64,000 nt of DNA from Sapria himalayana (lineage: Eukaryota; Streptophyta; Magnoliopsida; Malpighiales; Rafflesiaceae), in NCBI GenBank assembly GCA_029783825.1, contig JAREIK010008193.1, forward strand, positions 111,001 through 175,000, in the 5' to 3' direction. The position numbers and the translations under genes are program-made. This document shows positions 13,801 through 24,781 of this stretch, in pieces. Every line of letters starts with the position of its first letter. Position 1 is the stretch's first letter. The notes below the pieces were generated by a model. It saw only the letters and a program-made list of their open reading frames with translations. It made no database searches and was not told the DNA's origin.

Positions 13801-15504
13801 GGTGCAAGGTGGTGCCTGCGGCTGCGGGCGGCTCCCTTGATGGTGTTCGATGATATCTTGGGCATAAACCCTAATCAGGGTTTGAATTTATGAATAGTGA
13901 ATTGGCCCATTAGGATCTTAATTTGGGAGAAATCAAATTATGACCACAAAAATTAAATTGAGCTTTTAATTTTGGAATTTTCTATATTAGGGTTTCAATT
14001 TTCAATAATCCTATTTCTTAATTTGAATGATCATGACTTTTCTTCCCTTTCAAAAACTTCTTGATGTGATTAAATAATATACAAATTAAATAACAGCTTA
14101 TTCTAGTTGTTAGTTATCTTGTCACTGTATTGTCTCATGTAGTTGTCGGTGTCACTGCTTGTCCATGTCATATGGTTCTTCTTTTTCATATTGTTATGTT
14201 AATTGCATTTTTGATTAGTGTTGGATATTATAATGAGTCAATTGCAACTTAGGTCATTTCCCATTTGAATAGCCTATAGTCTTCTCTTGATCACTCAAAA
14301 TAACACTATAGGCTACCCCCCCATTTCTTCCCCCATTGTTATATAGTTAAAAAAGAGTTTTTTTATTCACTTAGTTTGTTAGTAATTAGTTTAGTTTTGA
14401 TTTAAATTGACTTGTTTCTCCTTCTCTCTCGTTATTTGATTTTTTTAAAATAATAGTTTAAGGAGGGGTGTTAGAATTGTTCTTTGCTAGAGGTTATTAT
14501 TTTTATTTATTTTTCAGTTGGATTTTATGTGTGATGGGAGCACATAACTCATTAGGGTTGCCCCAATCAATTTACATCCTATATAAGGAGATTTATGTTT
14601 GTTGTGTGTGTGTATCAAGTTGTGTTTAGTTGTAATTTATTTGAATTGAGTTTGTTGTGATTTTATTTAGTTTTTTTATGTTGTTTGATGAGATTACCCA
14701 ATCAATTTTATTAGTTATATTAGGGTAATATGTATGATAATTTAGAAATTGAGTATTCTTGTTTTTATTTTTTAACTTCTCAAATGAGTGTGATTGGGCA
14801 TAATGGGGTGCATGGTTGTGAGAGCAATGGTGATCATGGCGATGAGCTCAATGGCTCATGGAATTGTGATAAGTAGAAACCCTATTTTATAGTACATGGA
14901 TTATCATATCATAAATAGATGAAGAGTCATAGTCTAGTGTACTCATTATAAGAGAATAGAATGCACCAGAAAGAGTTATTGAATATTATTTTTGGAGAGG
15001 AGAGCATTATGCAGTTGTGAGAGAGACTTTTTGACTGTCGAAGCCATCTCTTCATAATGTTTATCTACCATGATACTTACAAGAAAGGAGTATATAAAAT
15101 TCATCTCTAAAGAAATATTGGATTTTTTTTTAATTTAAATATTACTAGTTTTATTCATATCTTTACTTCAGACTATTTAATTATTGACAAAAATAAATAT
15201 TATATTACTGGTAATGATACTTTATTTTTCATATATTATTTTCTTCTGAGAAAATTATTGTTGCCAATGGAAAATGCTTGAAGCTCATTGGATATGATAT
15301 TATTCATATTAATTCATTGTTATTTTTTTATGTCATATTTATTTATGATTATCCTGTTAGTTTTTTTTATAAGGTATTTTTTTAACAAGTTAACTATAAT
15401 TTTATTTTTATTTTTATTGATATTTATTTGCCGGATAAAAATATTTGGATAAAAATATTATTTGAGATTGAACATGTTGAATTATATTCTCTAAAATGAT
15501 ACGA

Positions 15505-15592
<88 letters not shown>

Positions 15593-18500
15593 TGCTTTCG
15601 ATTTATTACTTATATATTCTCAGCTTGAGCGCTCATCATTGGCTAAGCTGAATTATATTTTACTTCAGTCCTAATGGTATTTTGATTATAACGTGAGATA
15701 TGTCAGTTATGAAAACTTGTTGAGTTTCATATCTTACATGCTAGTTTGGTTTAAGGATTTATTCGATTTGATACACTGTGATGTATGAGAATTTAGTAGA
15801 GATATGACTATACAAGGATTTAGGTATCTGATCATATTTATTGATGACTACTCGAGATATACTTGGATATATCTTTTTTGACAATTTATATATATATTTT
15901 TTTATTTTTTATATTTTTTATAAAATGATAAAAACTTAATTCGATTAAAATATCAGCAAATTAAGTGATAGTGTATATGAATATATATCAAACTAATTTA
16001 GTATATATTATATGGATCAAAATAATATATATATCAGACTTCCTACTCGAGATATATTTGGATATATCTTTTTTATGATAAATTATATTTTTTTTTATTT
16101 TGCATATTTTTCACAAAATGATGACATGCTCTAACAAAATGAATATATATCAAACCTATTTAGTATATATTATATGAATATATATCAAATTGAGTCTACA
16201 CACTGTAACCCAATTCGATAAAAATATTAGTAAATTAAGAATTAATAGTATGTTAGAATATATCTCAAAACAATTTAGTATATATTATATGAATCAAAAG
16301 ATTATATATCAGATTTTATATGTACACACCCTAACAAAATGAGATAATTAAAAGAAAAAATACATATTTGATTGCGATACTCGTATACTTATACTTGAAA
16401 AGAATATTCTAAAATTTTCTTGAGGAATAGTGATTTTAATTGTAATCTATCTTATCAAACGGATGCTCTTTTCTATCAATTCTCAGTTTATATCATTTAG
16501 AATTCTACTTCACGGAGAGATGTTATGTTATTTACTTTATATTTCAGAAATTTTAGATATATTTATTTTGTCATTGATCACTTTCTCAGATGAGATAAAT
16601 TAATATTTAAAGTCTTGAATTATACTTTTCTTGGAGATGAGTATCCAAATAGAGTATTAATATTCCTCACTAGAAATTGATAAAATTTTAGTGAGTGTAT
16701 ATATTATTTTTTTGATTTTAATTTATTTTTTAATGAGCCTATTTAAAGTGTATTCAAATGTTATACCCAAGTTCATTTTTTTTTCTATTACCTTATTACC
16801 TATAGTCATGCCTAAATGTTAGATCATGTTGCTATTTAGTATGATATTACTTCTATGAAATCATTATACTTATCAATAAATTTAGATCTTATTGAGTTTA
16901 GAAAAAGTAAGGATTCTCAAGTAGGGGGGGTCTCATTTAGGCCTAGTGATGTGGTATTATATGAGTATGCACCAATACCTACTCATTGAATTGACAACTA
17001 GGAGATTTGATCACCCAAAACCTAGAGTCTATTCCATGAGAGAAAAACATGCTTAATCTTATCAGACCAGAGATGAGCTTATTGAAGAGCTTATGGAGGA
17101 GTTAAGATGATAGACTTATCGCATGACAAGCTAACTTGGTCTTATTTTGATTGTCACTTATCAGTACAATTTTGATAGCTCTCTAATATTATTTATGTAT
17201 AGTGGTCGCATTTAAGCCAATACCCATTAGGAAAAACTCAAAATTTGATCATTTATCTTTGAAAATATAGTCTCGTGAATGAATACATCTCGATATATCA
17301 GTCTGCAACCCAAAAATTGAGTAACACCTTCATAAACATGAACTATTTCTATTCATTTTTGGATATTAGATATCTAATCACCCAATTCATCATCCTCAGA
17401 TGGTTTTGATCGAAGGTGATCTAGCTTCCTATATATGCAAATCAAACTCTGATGGAAATGACCCATTGTACATAAGACCAATTATCTAACTTCTAATATG
17501 TGATAGTTAGGTTCCAAGCACATATTTAATGGGGTTAGAAATGCCAACTTCAAATCATAATAAGATTATTTAGAAATACCAAAACCACAAAAAATAAAAC
17601 ATGTCAAATGACAAGTCCAATCAATTGATACAACTCAACCAAGCCCAACTTGTTCAAGCAAACACAAAAATAGTACCTCCTACCAAGGAAGCACGGACAC
17701 GGCTCCCTACAGCCGTGTCCACGTGTCCGACACTTGGACACGGCACGGATACGTGTCTGATACGTCACGTGGCATATCATTGATCAATCCGTATCCAATA
17801 CGCCACGTGGCATATCGGACGGTTGCGTCGGCAGCCGTATCCAAGTCAATAGTGACTGACATCCTACGACGTCGGGTGGCCAACATCGCCGCATGGGCGA
17901 CGTTGGCCACTGGCAGGGGGCGGGCGCGATTTGAGGGGGAGGCAGGGAGCGGGCGCGATTTGAGGGGTGATGCAGAGGTAGGCACGATTTGAGGAGGGAG
18001 GCAGGGGCAGGCACGATTTGAGGAGGGAGGCAGGGGCGGGCACGATTTGAGGGGGGTGGCAGGGGTGGGCGTGATTTGAGGGGGAGGCAGGGGCGGGTGC
18101 TATGTGTGGGGATGTGACATAAAATAAAATATTTTTATAAAATAAAATAAAATATTTTTATTTTATAAAATAAAAAATTATATTTTTATATAATATAATT
18201 ATAAAATATTATTTTATAAAATAAAATAATTATAAATATTATCTTATAAAATAAAATAAAATAAAATACAATATTTTTATTTTATAAAATAAACAATATA
18301 TATTTATTTTATATAATAAAATTTTTTAATTTATTTTATTTTATTTTATAAAATACCTAATATTTATAAAAAAATAATTTTTATTTTTAATTTTATTTTT
18401 TTATCATGTTTTATCCTAGTCGTATTCATATAGAGGTGTCAAACGGGCCGGCCCAGCACGCACGGCCCGTTTTTCACGTGCCCCGCCGTGCTACCGTGCC

Positions 18501-21500
18501 GTGCCCGGCACGGCACGGTATTTTAAAGTCGGGCACGGCACGGCCCGTGGGCACGGCGAGGCCGTGCCGTGCCCGGCCTGCTCGGGCACGTTTGCTCAAC
18601 CGGGGTCCGGGTCCCGGGAGCCAACAGGCAACACGCAACACCAACAGCCAAGCACGGGCACGGGCGCACGGCCCGTGCTTGGCACTTGGCAGTTTGACTT
18701 GGCAGAATATAAAAAATTTTTTTTTTTTTAAAATTTTTTTATTAATTTTCTGTTTATCTTTATTTAAGTTTATGTAATAAATAAAAAATAAAATTTTTTG
18801 TAAAAAATATTACATTTAAAATTAAATGTAAGTATGTAAAAAAAAAATTAGAAAATTTATTTTTTTTTTCAATTAAGTTTAGCATTTTTTAATATTATAA
18901 TGTATTAATTAAATATTAAGATTTAAAGTTAATAAATTTTAAAATAATATTTAAATCTTAAATTAATAATTAAATACATTAAGTTAGTAAAAATTTTAAT
19001 TAAAAAAAATTAAAACTACGCAAATAAAAATTACCATTCATGCTTTTGAAACCAATACTCCGAAAAAAAAAGTATAAGTTTCAACTTCAACACAACGTAT
19101 AATACAAAGTACAAACAAAGCGTATAAATAAAAAAAAAATATCGAAAAAAAAGAGCAGATGAGCATCAATCGTCAAGCGGCATATAATGAGAATCATCAG
19201 TCGCAACATCAAGATCAGTATCATATGGGTCATCATCATCGGCAATCAGCTCCTCCGCCATCGTAGTGGATGTGGATGCGACTGCAGTGTCTGTCATAGT
19301 CCCAGCTTCAGCACGATCACTGATGCTAAATCTCGATTCCTCCTAATCCTTCAAACATGCCAAAGCCTCAACCATATCTGGACGTAATCTCGATCTCCTA
19401 TCCGAAATCACGTTCACTGCAATAGAAAAAGCAGACTCCGATGCTACGCTCGACACCGGAGGAGTCAGTAGATCCCGTGCCATCCTAGATAGCACGGGAT
19501 AGGCGGACTCATATGATTTCCACCACTGTAATAAATCAAGATTCTTATTATCAGAAGGTGATAGGATTGAGCAGTAATCGGTATCTAAGTACCGAGACAG
19601 CTCGCTCCTATGTGATGGTCCACCCCTACGTTTCCCCCTCGCTAGGTTAATGAAATAATCGTCATCTCCGAACAAGGTATCAGTGTCCGTACTCACAGTC
19701 TCACCACCACCACCACCATACCTAGTATCGTAGTATGTGAACAGGTCTGTCAACTTCTCGTAAATGAACCCTTCAGGTGGCTCTTCCAGGTTCATGCACG
19801 AGGAAATGAAAGTCAGGGTATTTTCAACCCCTTCCACCTTAGCCCTAGGGTCCATGCATGCTGCGAGGCAATAAAGAGATGGAATGGTGGACCAGTACTT
19901 CAGGTACTTGGTCTCCATCTCTGCAACCATATGGCTAAGCGTCGGGTCCACTCGATACTTCCTAAACATGCTACTTATATTGCATATGCAACGGAGTGCA
20001 ATGCAAGTGGTGGGCGTATAAACCGACGAACACATGTTCGTCGTGTCATAAAATATCTTCAGGAATTTCATAAATGAAATTCCTGAATCCCAGTCAGTGT
20101 CGTCAACAATAAGTTCGCCACTCTTACTATTGACGTAGTCGGATATCACGTGTTCGTATCCAACACATGATTCCAACATCAGGTACGTGTAATTCCAACG
20201 ATGTCTCACATCAGATTGGAATTTCTTCTTCTTAAGATTCGCAGACAAACAGAGATTACCAAACTCTTGTAGTCTGCGAGGAGTGCGAATATACTTGAGT
20301 GCATTGCGTATATTTTCCAACGCGGGGGAACACGCCTTCATACCCGCTTGAACTATCAGGTTAATAACATGACACATGCATCTGACATGAAATATCTCTC
20401 CTAAAGGTGCGTCTCTAATATTCCTAACAAACATATTGATCGCTACTCCATTATTCGCAGCATTATCGAAAGTGACACTAAAAATTTTATTTTGAATTTT
20501 ATATTCCCTAAATATTTTCATCATACACTCAAAAATGGCCGGGCCATCATGAGGATGAAGAATCTCTGTGAATCCTAATATTTTTTTATTTATTGTCCAG
20601 TTTGAATCGACATAATGACTAGTGATACATGCATAAGAAGAATCATCGTGACATGTCCATATATCGGACGTCCCGGAGACCACTCCACTAAATGCCAAAA
20701 ATTCCTTAATTATTTTTTGTTTTTCTAACTTATATATCTTTAGTATGTCACTCCTAGATGTGGACCTAGGAATTCTACGATAGGATGGCTGAAAATAAGT
20801 CTGCATGATGCGCACTACCCTCGGATCTTCCGAAAATCTGATCGGAAGACCCATCAATGTGATGAGCCTGGCCATGCCGTCCCTACCCAACTCGCTGGAG
20901 TATACGAAGGGAGTAAACTTTGAGACTGAACTCGATCCAGTCTCAAAAAATGTAGTGCCAAGTTGGGTTTGCCTAGGATCTAACGGTCCATAGTTTTTTG
21001 GAGCATATTTCAGCATGCCTCTTTAGGTGCCCAGTCCCACATGTACTCTTGCATGTTAAAAGTCGCATACAATATTTGCACTGTGCCATTTCATGTTTCT
21101 CACCCCTAACATCTAATTGTGTTATTATTTTAAAATGTGTCCAAACTACAGAAGTACTCCTAGTTTTTTGTTTTTTAGAACTTTGGGCTGAGATGACAGG
21201 AGAAACCAAAGTTTCAGGAGCCACAGACGTTTGTGTAACACTAACATTTTCATTTTCAAAATTTAAATTTGTGTTAGGTGAATTTGTCATTTTTTATTTT
21301 TCGTACTTTTTTCTAGAGAGAGAAGCTTTAGAGAGAGAAAATAAAAAAAAGCAAATTATATTACCCGGTAAAAGCAATGAGGTCACTCACGTGCAAGATG
21401 CACCCAGCCCGCAGGAAGCTTTGATGTTCAAAACTCAAGTTGAGTTTCACGAAAATCTAAGCCGAAATCAAAAACACGAGGGCCGAGAGAGAGAAGCACG

Positions 21501-23955
21501 GATTATGTGAGAGAGAAAAAATATAGAGAGGATTAATGTTTTTGAAAAACATAAATTTTATAGGGAGGGGGTAGAATTTATAGGCTAATTAAAGTTTTTT
21601 TTTTTTTAAAAAATTATTTTTTTATTATTTTTTTGAATTTTTTTATTATATTTAAGGGGCAGAATCACGAGGACCGTCGGATTCTGCCCCCTAGCCGTTG
21701 GAGTCAAATCCAAGGGCTGAAAATCGCTCAAATTTTGAAAATTTTTTTTTTTCCCGTTAAATATATCGATTTTCTCGGTTTTCGGCAGAAAATACCACGG
21801 GTCGGGTCTGTTTGGACCCGACCCGCGGTCTTTTTACCTGGGGGGGGCCCTGAGCCTGATGGGTCGAGTAACTCGAGTCACGACTCAGTGAGTCGTGACT
21901 CGTGACCGTGAGTCGCGACTCGTGAGTCGCGACTCACGCCACGGCACGCGTGGCACGCCGCCAGTGCCACTCGTGCCTGTGGGACCGGCACGGGATGGAC
22001 CCGTGCCGGCGTGCCGTGCCTAGGCACGGCACGAATCGTGCCTTGCTTCGCCCGGGCACGGCACGGGCCAGGGCACGGTTTTTGAACGTGCCGGGCCGGC
22101 CCAGGCACGGCCGAACCGTGCCGTGCCTCGTGCTGGGCCGGGCCGGCCCGGCCCGTTTGACACCTCTATATTTATATCCTAGTTTTTTAGAATTTGCCGT
22201 GTTCCCGTATCCTGCCGTGTCGTATCCCCGTGTCAGTGCTTCTTAGTCTCCTACTATATAACCCACTTTGAACTAGGGTTATAGAGTATGAAGCGACGCA
22301 CCTAATGCTCTAGAGTAATGTAAGAGCCACTATCATGGATGAAGGGGCATCAATGAGAATAGTGTTGTTGTGCATGGTGAATGATGCAATTTGGGTCATA
22401 AGCACATTAAATTTTAAATTTTTTAAAGTTTATATATTTTTTATATATTTATTAATGTAAATATTTTTTAATTACAACTACAAATTCACTAATTTATCAT
22501 TTTTTTAATAGTTTATCTTTTCTTCTGCATTTTTTTATTATTTTATTTCTACAAAAGATCATACGTAGTGCACAAGACTCCTATTTAGTGTGGGGTCTGT
22601 AAGAAATTATTATCTTGACAGTCTTACCCTCGAGAATCAAAGAAATTATGTCTGATGAGTCTCGAATTTGAGACTTACTACATCCGGAGAAATATATTTG
22701 TCATCACACAAAATATAATCTCTTACCAGCTTATTAATATTTTTTAATCGCAACTACAAATCTAGCACTTTATTATTTTAAAATTATTATAAAATGTAAA
22801 ATCAAGATAAATATATTTTTTCTTTTATATGAAAATAAGAGAACTAAAAATAGAAAGATGAATAATTAGATAGAGATAAAAAGTGAGGACACAATTTCTC
22901 ATTCAATTATTTACTCATCTTAATGATGAGTTATAGAAATCATAAGTTATAAAAATCTTCATCAATATGAAATTATGAATGATCATTTATCACTCACATA
23001 AATATTTTATTTATAATTCTTTTAGAATTTTTATTAATTAACCTATCTCTTTTTTTTTAATATTCTTTACTAGATTATTAATGTGCCTATTTTTTTATAT
23101 AAGAAGATGTAAATCTATTAACTTGTCAAATTTTAAAACGTAGCTAGGGCATATGTCTGATTATAAATGATGTTGGATGTGTCTGATCATGGCTTGCCAA
23201 AATTACAAAAATAGCCTTCCTGCATTATGTGAACACGTAGTTCCTGATGTAGTTTCATCTCTGCAGATTGATGGCAATACCGATGGCCTCGTGGATTTCT
23301 CTGAGTTTGTTGCTGCTGCTCTTCATGTCCACCAATTGAAAGAGCACGATTCTGATAAATGGCAACAGCGATCGCAGGCTGCCTTTGAGAAATTTGATAT
23401 CGATAGAGATGGTTTTATAACTCCAGAAGAACTTAGGCTGGTTAGCCAATCTTCCTTCCCTATGGTCCGCCGGTCCAAACCTAATCCCAGTTCTGGGGTC
23501 AATGAAAGCGAGACTTGGGTCCAATCCAAGCCTCTGGTGCCATGCGGTTCACATTCTTGAGTTTTGTTTTCACAGCCCGATGTCCTGACCCAGCCATACC
23601 TGACTCGATCGATCTAACCCGCTGGCTTGTACCACGGCCCGATGCGGCTCGAATCTTGCCTGGAATAGTGCTGGGCCAGCCCGTGGCATGGCTCGAGCCA
23701 CGGGCTAGCCCAGTACTATACAGCATGAGCAAGCTGACCCGGCTCAATTTATTTGATTCTGAAAAATAGCCTTTTTTGTGTGTGGTGCAGCACACGGGAA
23801 TGAGAGGCTCCATCGACCCAATTCTGGAAGAGGCTGACATAGACAAAGACGGTAAAATAAGCCTTTCGGAGTTTCGCAGTCTCTTAAGAACTGCGAGCCT
23901 TAGTCCGAGAGACGTTCTAAGCCCATCTAGTCATCAACTTTCTGAAAAGATTTAG
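10869..23955 (+). CDS. CPK18: Calcium-dependent protein kinase, group IV (CPK16/18/28-like), 3' exons
   Basis: Seven exons with GT/AG borders join in frame: 10869-11038, 11748-11874, 12055-12170, 12267-12374, 13098-13160, 23267-23440 and 23791-23955 (stop TAG). They encode 306 residues plus a split codon. The order is the kinase C-lobe ([14 protein letters not shown] activation segment, DVWSIGV), the junction/autoinhibitory segment ([15 protein letters not shown]), and four EF-hands: [36 protein letters not shown] and [12 protein letters not shown]. All loops keep their Ca2+ ligands. Known for the family: Ca2+-activated Ser/Thr kinase; the CPK28 relative acts in immune and growth signalling. 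The N-lobe, HRD and DFG exons are not found in the 10.8 kb upstream, so the gene is partial here or has a very long 5' intron. Intron 5 (10.1 kb) splits EF-hand 2. The CPK18 symbol rests on synteny; CPK16 or CPK28 are alternatives. Confidence 0.93.
11185..11355 (-). mobile_element. Au-like SINE in CPK intron 1
   Basis: On the plus strand the order is CTCTCACTTAGT, GACAGTCTTACCC, then CAAGTCTCAAGCTTGAGACC (box B region) and a CATACCAAGA end (box A region), the reverse complement of an Au-like SINE. It matches 22550-22725 along its length. Confidence 0.6.
11437..11567 (-). mobile_element. Au-like SINE, second copy in CPK intron 1
   Basis: It shares CTCTCACTTAGTG, AATCTAAGACCTAC, GAAGACAC and ATACCAAGAC with the copy 80 bp upstream. 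A long T run (about 11479-11496) replaces the GTCTTACCC segment. It has the same orientation. Confidence 0.55.
11572..11660 (-). repeat. 5S-rRNA-derived repeat, internally deleted copy
   Basis: On the minus strand it keeps CAATGCAATGAATCTCATAAG and AACTTCAAAATTTAGATG (5S box A region) and ends TTGCATGCATG. About 30 bases of the middle are missing compared with the copy at 12731-12850. Confidence 0.5.
12731..12850 (-). repeat. 5S-rRNA-derived repeat in CPK intron 4
   Basis: The minus strand aligns by eye with plant 5S rRNA over its whole ~120 nt. GATGCATTTAAACCATCACC is at the 5' end, followed by AATGCACTGAATCTCATAAG, GAACTCCAAAGTTAAATGTG (box A), a diverged internal element and box C, and AACTTGTCGCATG at the 3' end. 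A shared tail (ATCTACCCTGGGGTTGATAA) follows in this and related copies, which argues for a dispersed element rather than a lone 5S gene. It is too diverged to be a working 5S gene. Confidence 0.7.
13458..13830 (+). mobile_element. LTR-retrotransposon leader: PBS-like site plus TG-rich tract
   Basis: TGATATCAGAGT at 13458-13469 resembles the initiator tRNA-Met PBS. About 20 bases later a GTG-rich tract begins and runs to about 13.83 kb. The same arrangement occurs at 28031-28380. No intact gag follows. Confidence 0.45.
15507..15591. repeat. (TC)n(TA)n microsatellite
   Basis: A TC run passes directly into a long uninterrupted TA run. Confidence 0.97.
15600..16790 (+). pseudogene. Decayed Copia integrase
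   Basis: A frame near 15820-15870 reads [19 protein letters not shown], the Copia integrase core (FIDDYSR.TWVY). Around 16520-16640, broken frames give [10 protein letters not shown] and [14 protein letters not shown], matching the integrase C-terminal 'CFVH...LKCVFLGY' region. It has many stops and AT-rich decay. Confidence 0.7.
16791..17675. other. CPK intron 5 segment, nothing clear
   Basis: Probably more retrotransposon DNA, given the neighbouring Copia remnant, but no domain is recognisable. Confidence 0.4.
17913..18105. repeat. GC-rich ~30-bp tandem array
   Basis: About six imperfect copies of a unit containing GGGCGGGCACGATTTGAGG and GGGAGGCAGG. The array lies inside the outer transposon and gives Pro/Arg-rich spurious frames on both strands. 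Confidence 0.85.
18431..22168 (-). mobile_element. hAT1: hAT-superfamily DNA transposon, 3.7 kb
   Basis: The left end TAGAGGTGTCAAACGGGCCG is matched exactly by the reverse complement of the right end (CGGCCCGTTTGACACCTCTA-type sequence, with a small internal duplication of GGCCGGCCC words). The 8-bp flanks are TATTCATA (18423-18430) and TATTTATA (22169-22176), seven of eight identical. Subterminal regions are very GC-rich with many GGCACGGC repeats. It encodes a BED-finger hAT transposase on the minus strand. It is the youngest-looking of three copies in the window. Confidence 0.93.
19166..21290 (-). pseudogene. hAT1 transposase (BED finger + hAT catalytic/dimerisation domains)
   Basis: The first open frame, 21290-20973 (105 aa), carries a BED zinc finger (WTHF...CKYC...GTGHLKRH). 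The second, 21016-19343 (557 aa), carries the hAT transposase body and C-terminal dimerisation motif ([45 protein letters not shown]). The two overlap in different frames at a run of six A's near 21005, an apparent frameshift. The body ends at TAG (19343-19345), but the same frame stays open another 58 codons to TGA at 19166. That tail is acidic. Relatives usually have Trp at the stop position. The family cuts and pastes DNA between its terminal repeats. An unrecognised intron across the finger/body junction is possible. Confidence 0.85.
22550..22725 (-). mobile_element. Au-like SINE, best-preserved copy
   Basis: The plus strand has GTGTGGGGTCTGT, GACAGTCTTACCC, GAGTCTCGAATTTGAGAC and GTCATCACACAAAAT in order, the reverse complement of an Au-like SINE with its tRNA-like head at the right. 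Confidence 0.65.
23668..23716. repeat. GC-rich inverted repeat in CPK intron 6
   Basis: Two 21-nt arms (GTGCTGGGCCAGCCCGTGGC... and its near reverse complement, three mismatches) flank a 7-nt loop. The whole 350-bp intron is GC-rich and hAT-subterminal in style, unlike the other introns, so it may be the residue of a small non-autonomous element. Confidence 0.75.
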
Positions 23956-24055
23956 ATTTTAGAGTCTAGGCAAGAATACAATTCTTGTAATAATATCTCT
24001 CTCATTATGTCTATTGTTGGATAGTAAATGTAGAATTATTTTTTGTTTATTTTTC

Positions 24056-24067
24056 TAATAAAATAAA
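24056..24067 (+). promoter_or_regulatory. Likely CPK polyadenylation signal
   Basis: AATAAAATAAA lies about 100 bases after the CPK stop codon. Confidence 0.5.
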
Positions 24068-24110
24068 TATTTTTTTTTTCAACTCTTTATTGTACAGGGC
24101 ACATTTAAGC

Positions 24111-24146
24111 ATGTGTGTGTGTGTGTGCGTGTGTGTGTGTGTGTGT
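24111..24146. repeat. (GT)n microsatellite
   Basis: Long GT run with one interrupting C. A (CT)n run follows near 24425-24443. Confidence 0.95.
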
Positions 24147-24781
24147 AGTCTATACGTGTAAATGTATACATAATATATGGTATGGTGTATGTGTGTTTTT
24201 TGAAAAATATATTTTGTATATATGTTTAGTTTTGGTGTATATTTTTTTTATTGGAATAGTTGATGGTGCTTTTTTTATTAAATATTTTTTTTGAAGACTC
24301 TTTTACATAATTTTCCTTTTTAATATTCAATTTAAAAAAGTTAAATTAACTTTTGACCAACTAGCCCCTAGTTCTCAATTTGTTGTTTTGCCCTCACGCA
24401 TGAAATTTTGTTATCCATTTTAATCTCTCTCTCTCTCTCTCTATATAATTTATTGAATAATAACTTATTTATATATAAAATGGGCGAGCCACACTAAACC
24501 TATTTTTTGTTATTTTTTAAAATAAAAAATTACTTTTATTTTAGTTTTTCTTTTAAAAAATTAAATAAATATATTAGTTTACTAATAACTCAAATTAGTC
24601 AACGAATTAATAATTTCTGAGTTTATTAGACCACAACAGATGCATCATGCTCTAAAGAGAGGCTCGACCCGGCTTAATAGGTGGGAAACATCAAGATTGA
24701 GCCATCAGCAACCGTAGGACACCACAAGCTGACTCGTGCTAGGTCAATTGTTTGGCCCTAACATAACCTCCAGGCCCACAT
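24147..24781. other. Intergenic DNA between CPK and APE2
   Basis: AT-rich to 24.6 kb, then a GC-richer patch (24.66-24.78 kb) with GGCTCGACCCGG-like words typical of hAT subterminal DNA. No gene was seen. This is where the Arabidopsis synteny would place bHLH11. Confidence 0.5.

Larger units (their letters stand above)
17684..22246. mobile_element. Outer DNA transposon interrupted by hAT1
   Basis: The left end CAAGGAAGCACGGACACGG pairs with the reverse complement of the right end, CTAAGAAGCACTGACACGG. These are flanked by CCTCCTAC (17676-17683) and TCTCCTAC (22247-22254), an 8-bp duplication with one mismatch, as expected for a hAT-type insertion. Without hAT1 it is only about 0.8 kb and encodes nothing, so it is non-autonomous. 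The left part is rich in short palindromes (CACGGCT/AGCCGTG) and contains a GC-rich tandem array, then an AT-rich tract. Confidence 0.65.
13161..23266 (+). other. CPK intron 5 (10.1 kb), packed with transposons
   Basis: The donor GTAAAC follows exon 5 and the acceptor CTGCAG precedes exon 6. The flanking exons rebuild EF-hand 2 in frame, so this is a true intron. Contents in order: poly-T and (CA)n runs (13.19-13.34 kb); an LTR-element leader (13.46-13.83 kb); unrecognised AT-rich DNA (13.84-15.50 kb); a microsatellite; a Copia integrase remnant; unrecognised DNA (16.8-17.68 kb); a nested transposon pair (17.68-22.25 kb); an Au-like SINE (22.55-22.73 kb); and AT-rich DNA. Confidence 0.85.

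Noticed and set aside
13449..13807. Three overlapping 75-92-aa minus-strand frames
   Set aside because: Low-complexity TG-rich leader DNA of a retroelement remnant.
17707..18014. Pro/Arg-rich frames on both strands
   Set aside because: They come from palindromes and the GC-rich array of the outer transposon.
21878..22246. 76-98-aa frames at the right end of hAT1
   Set aside because: Subterminal GC-rich repeat DNA of the transposon.
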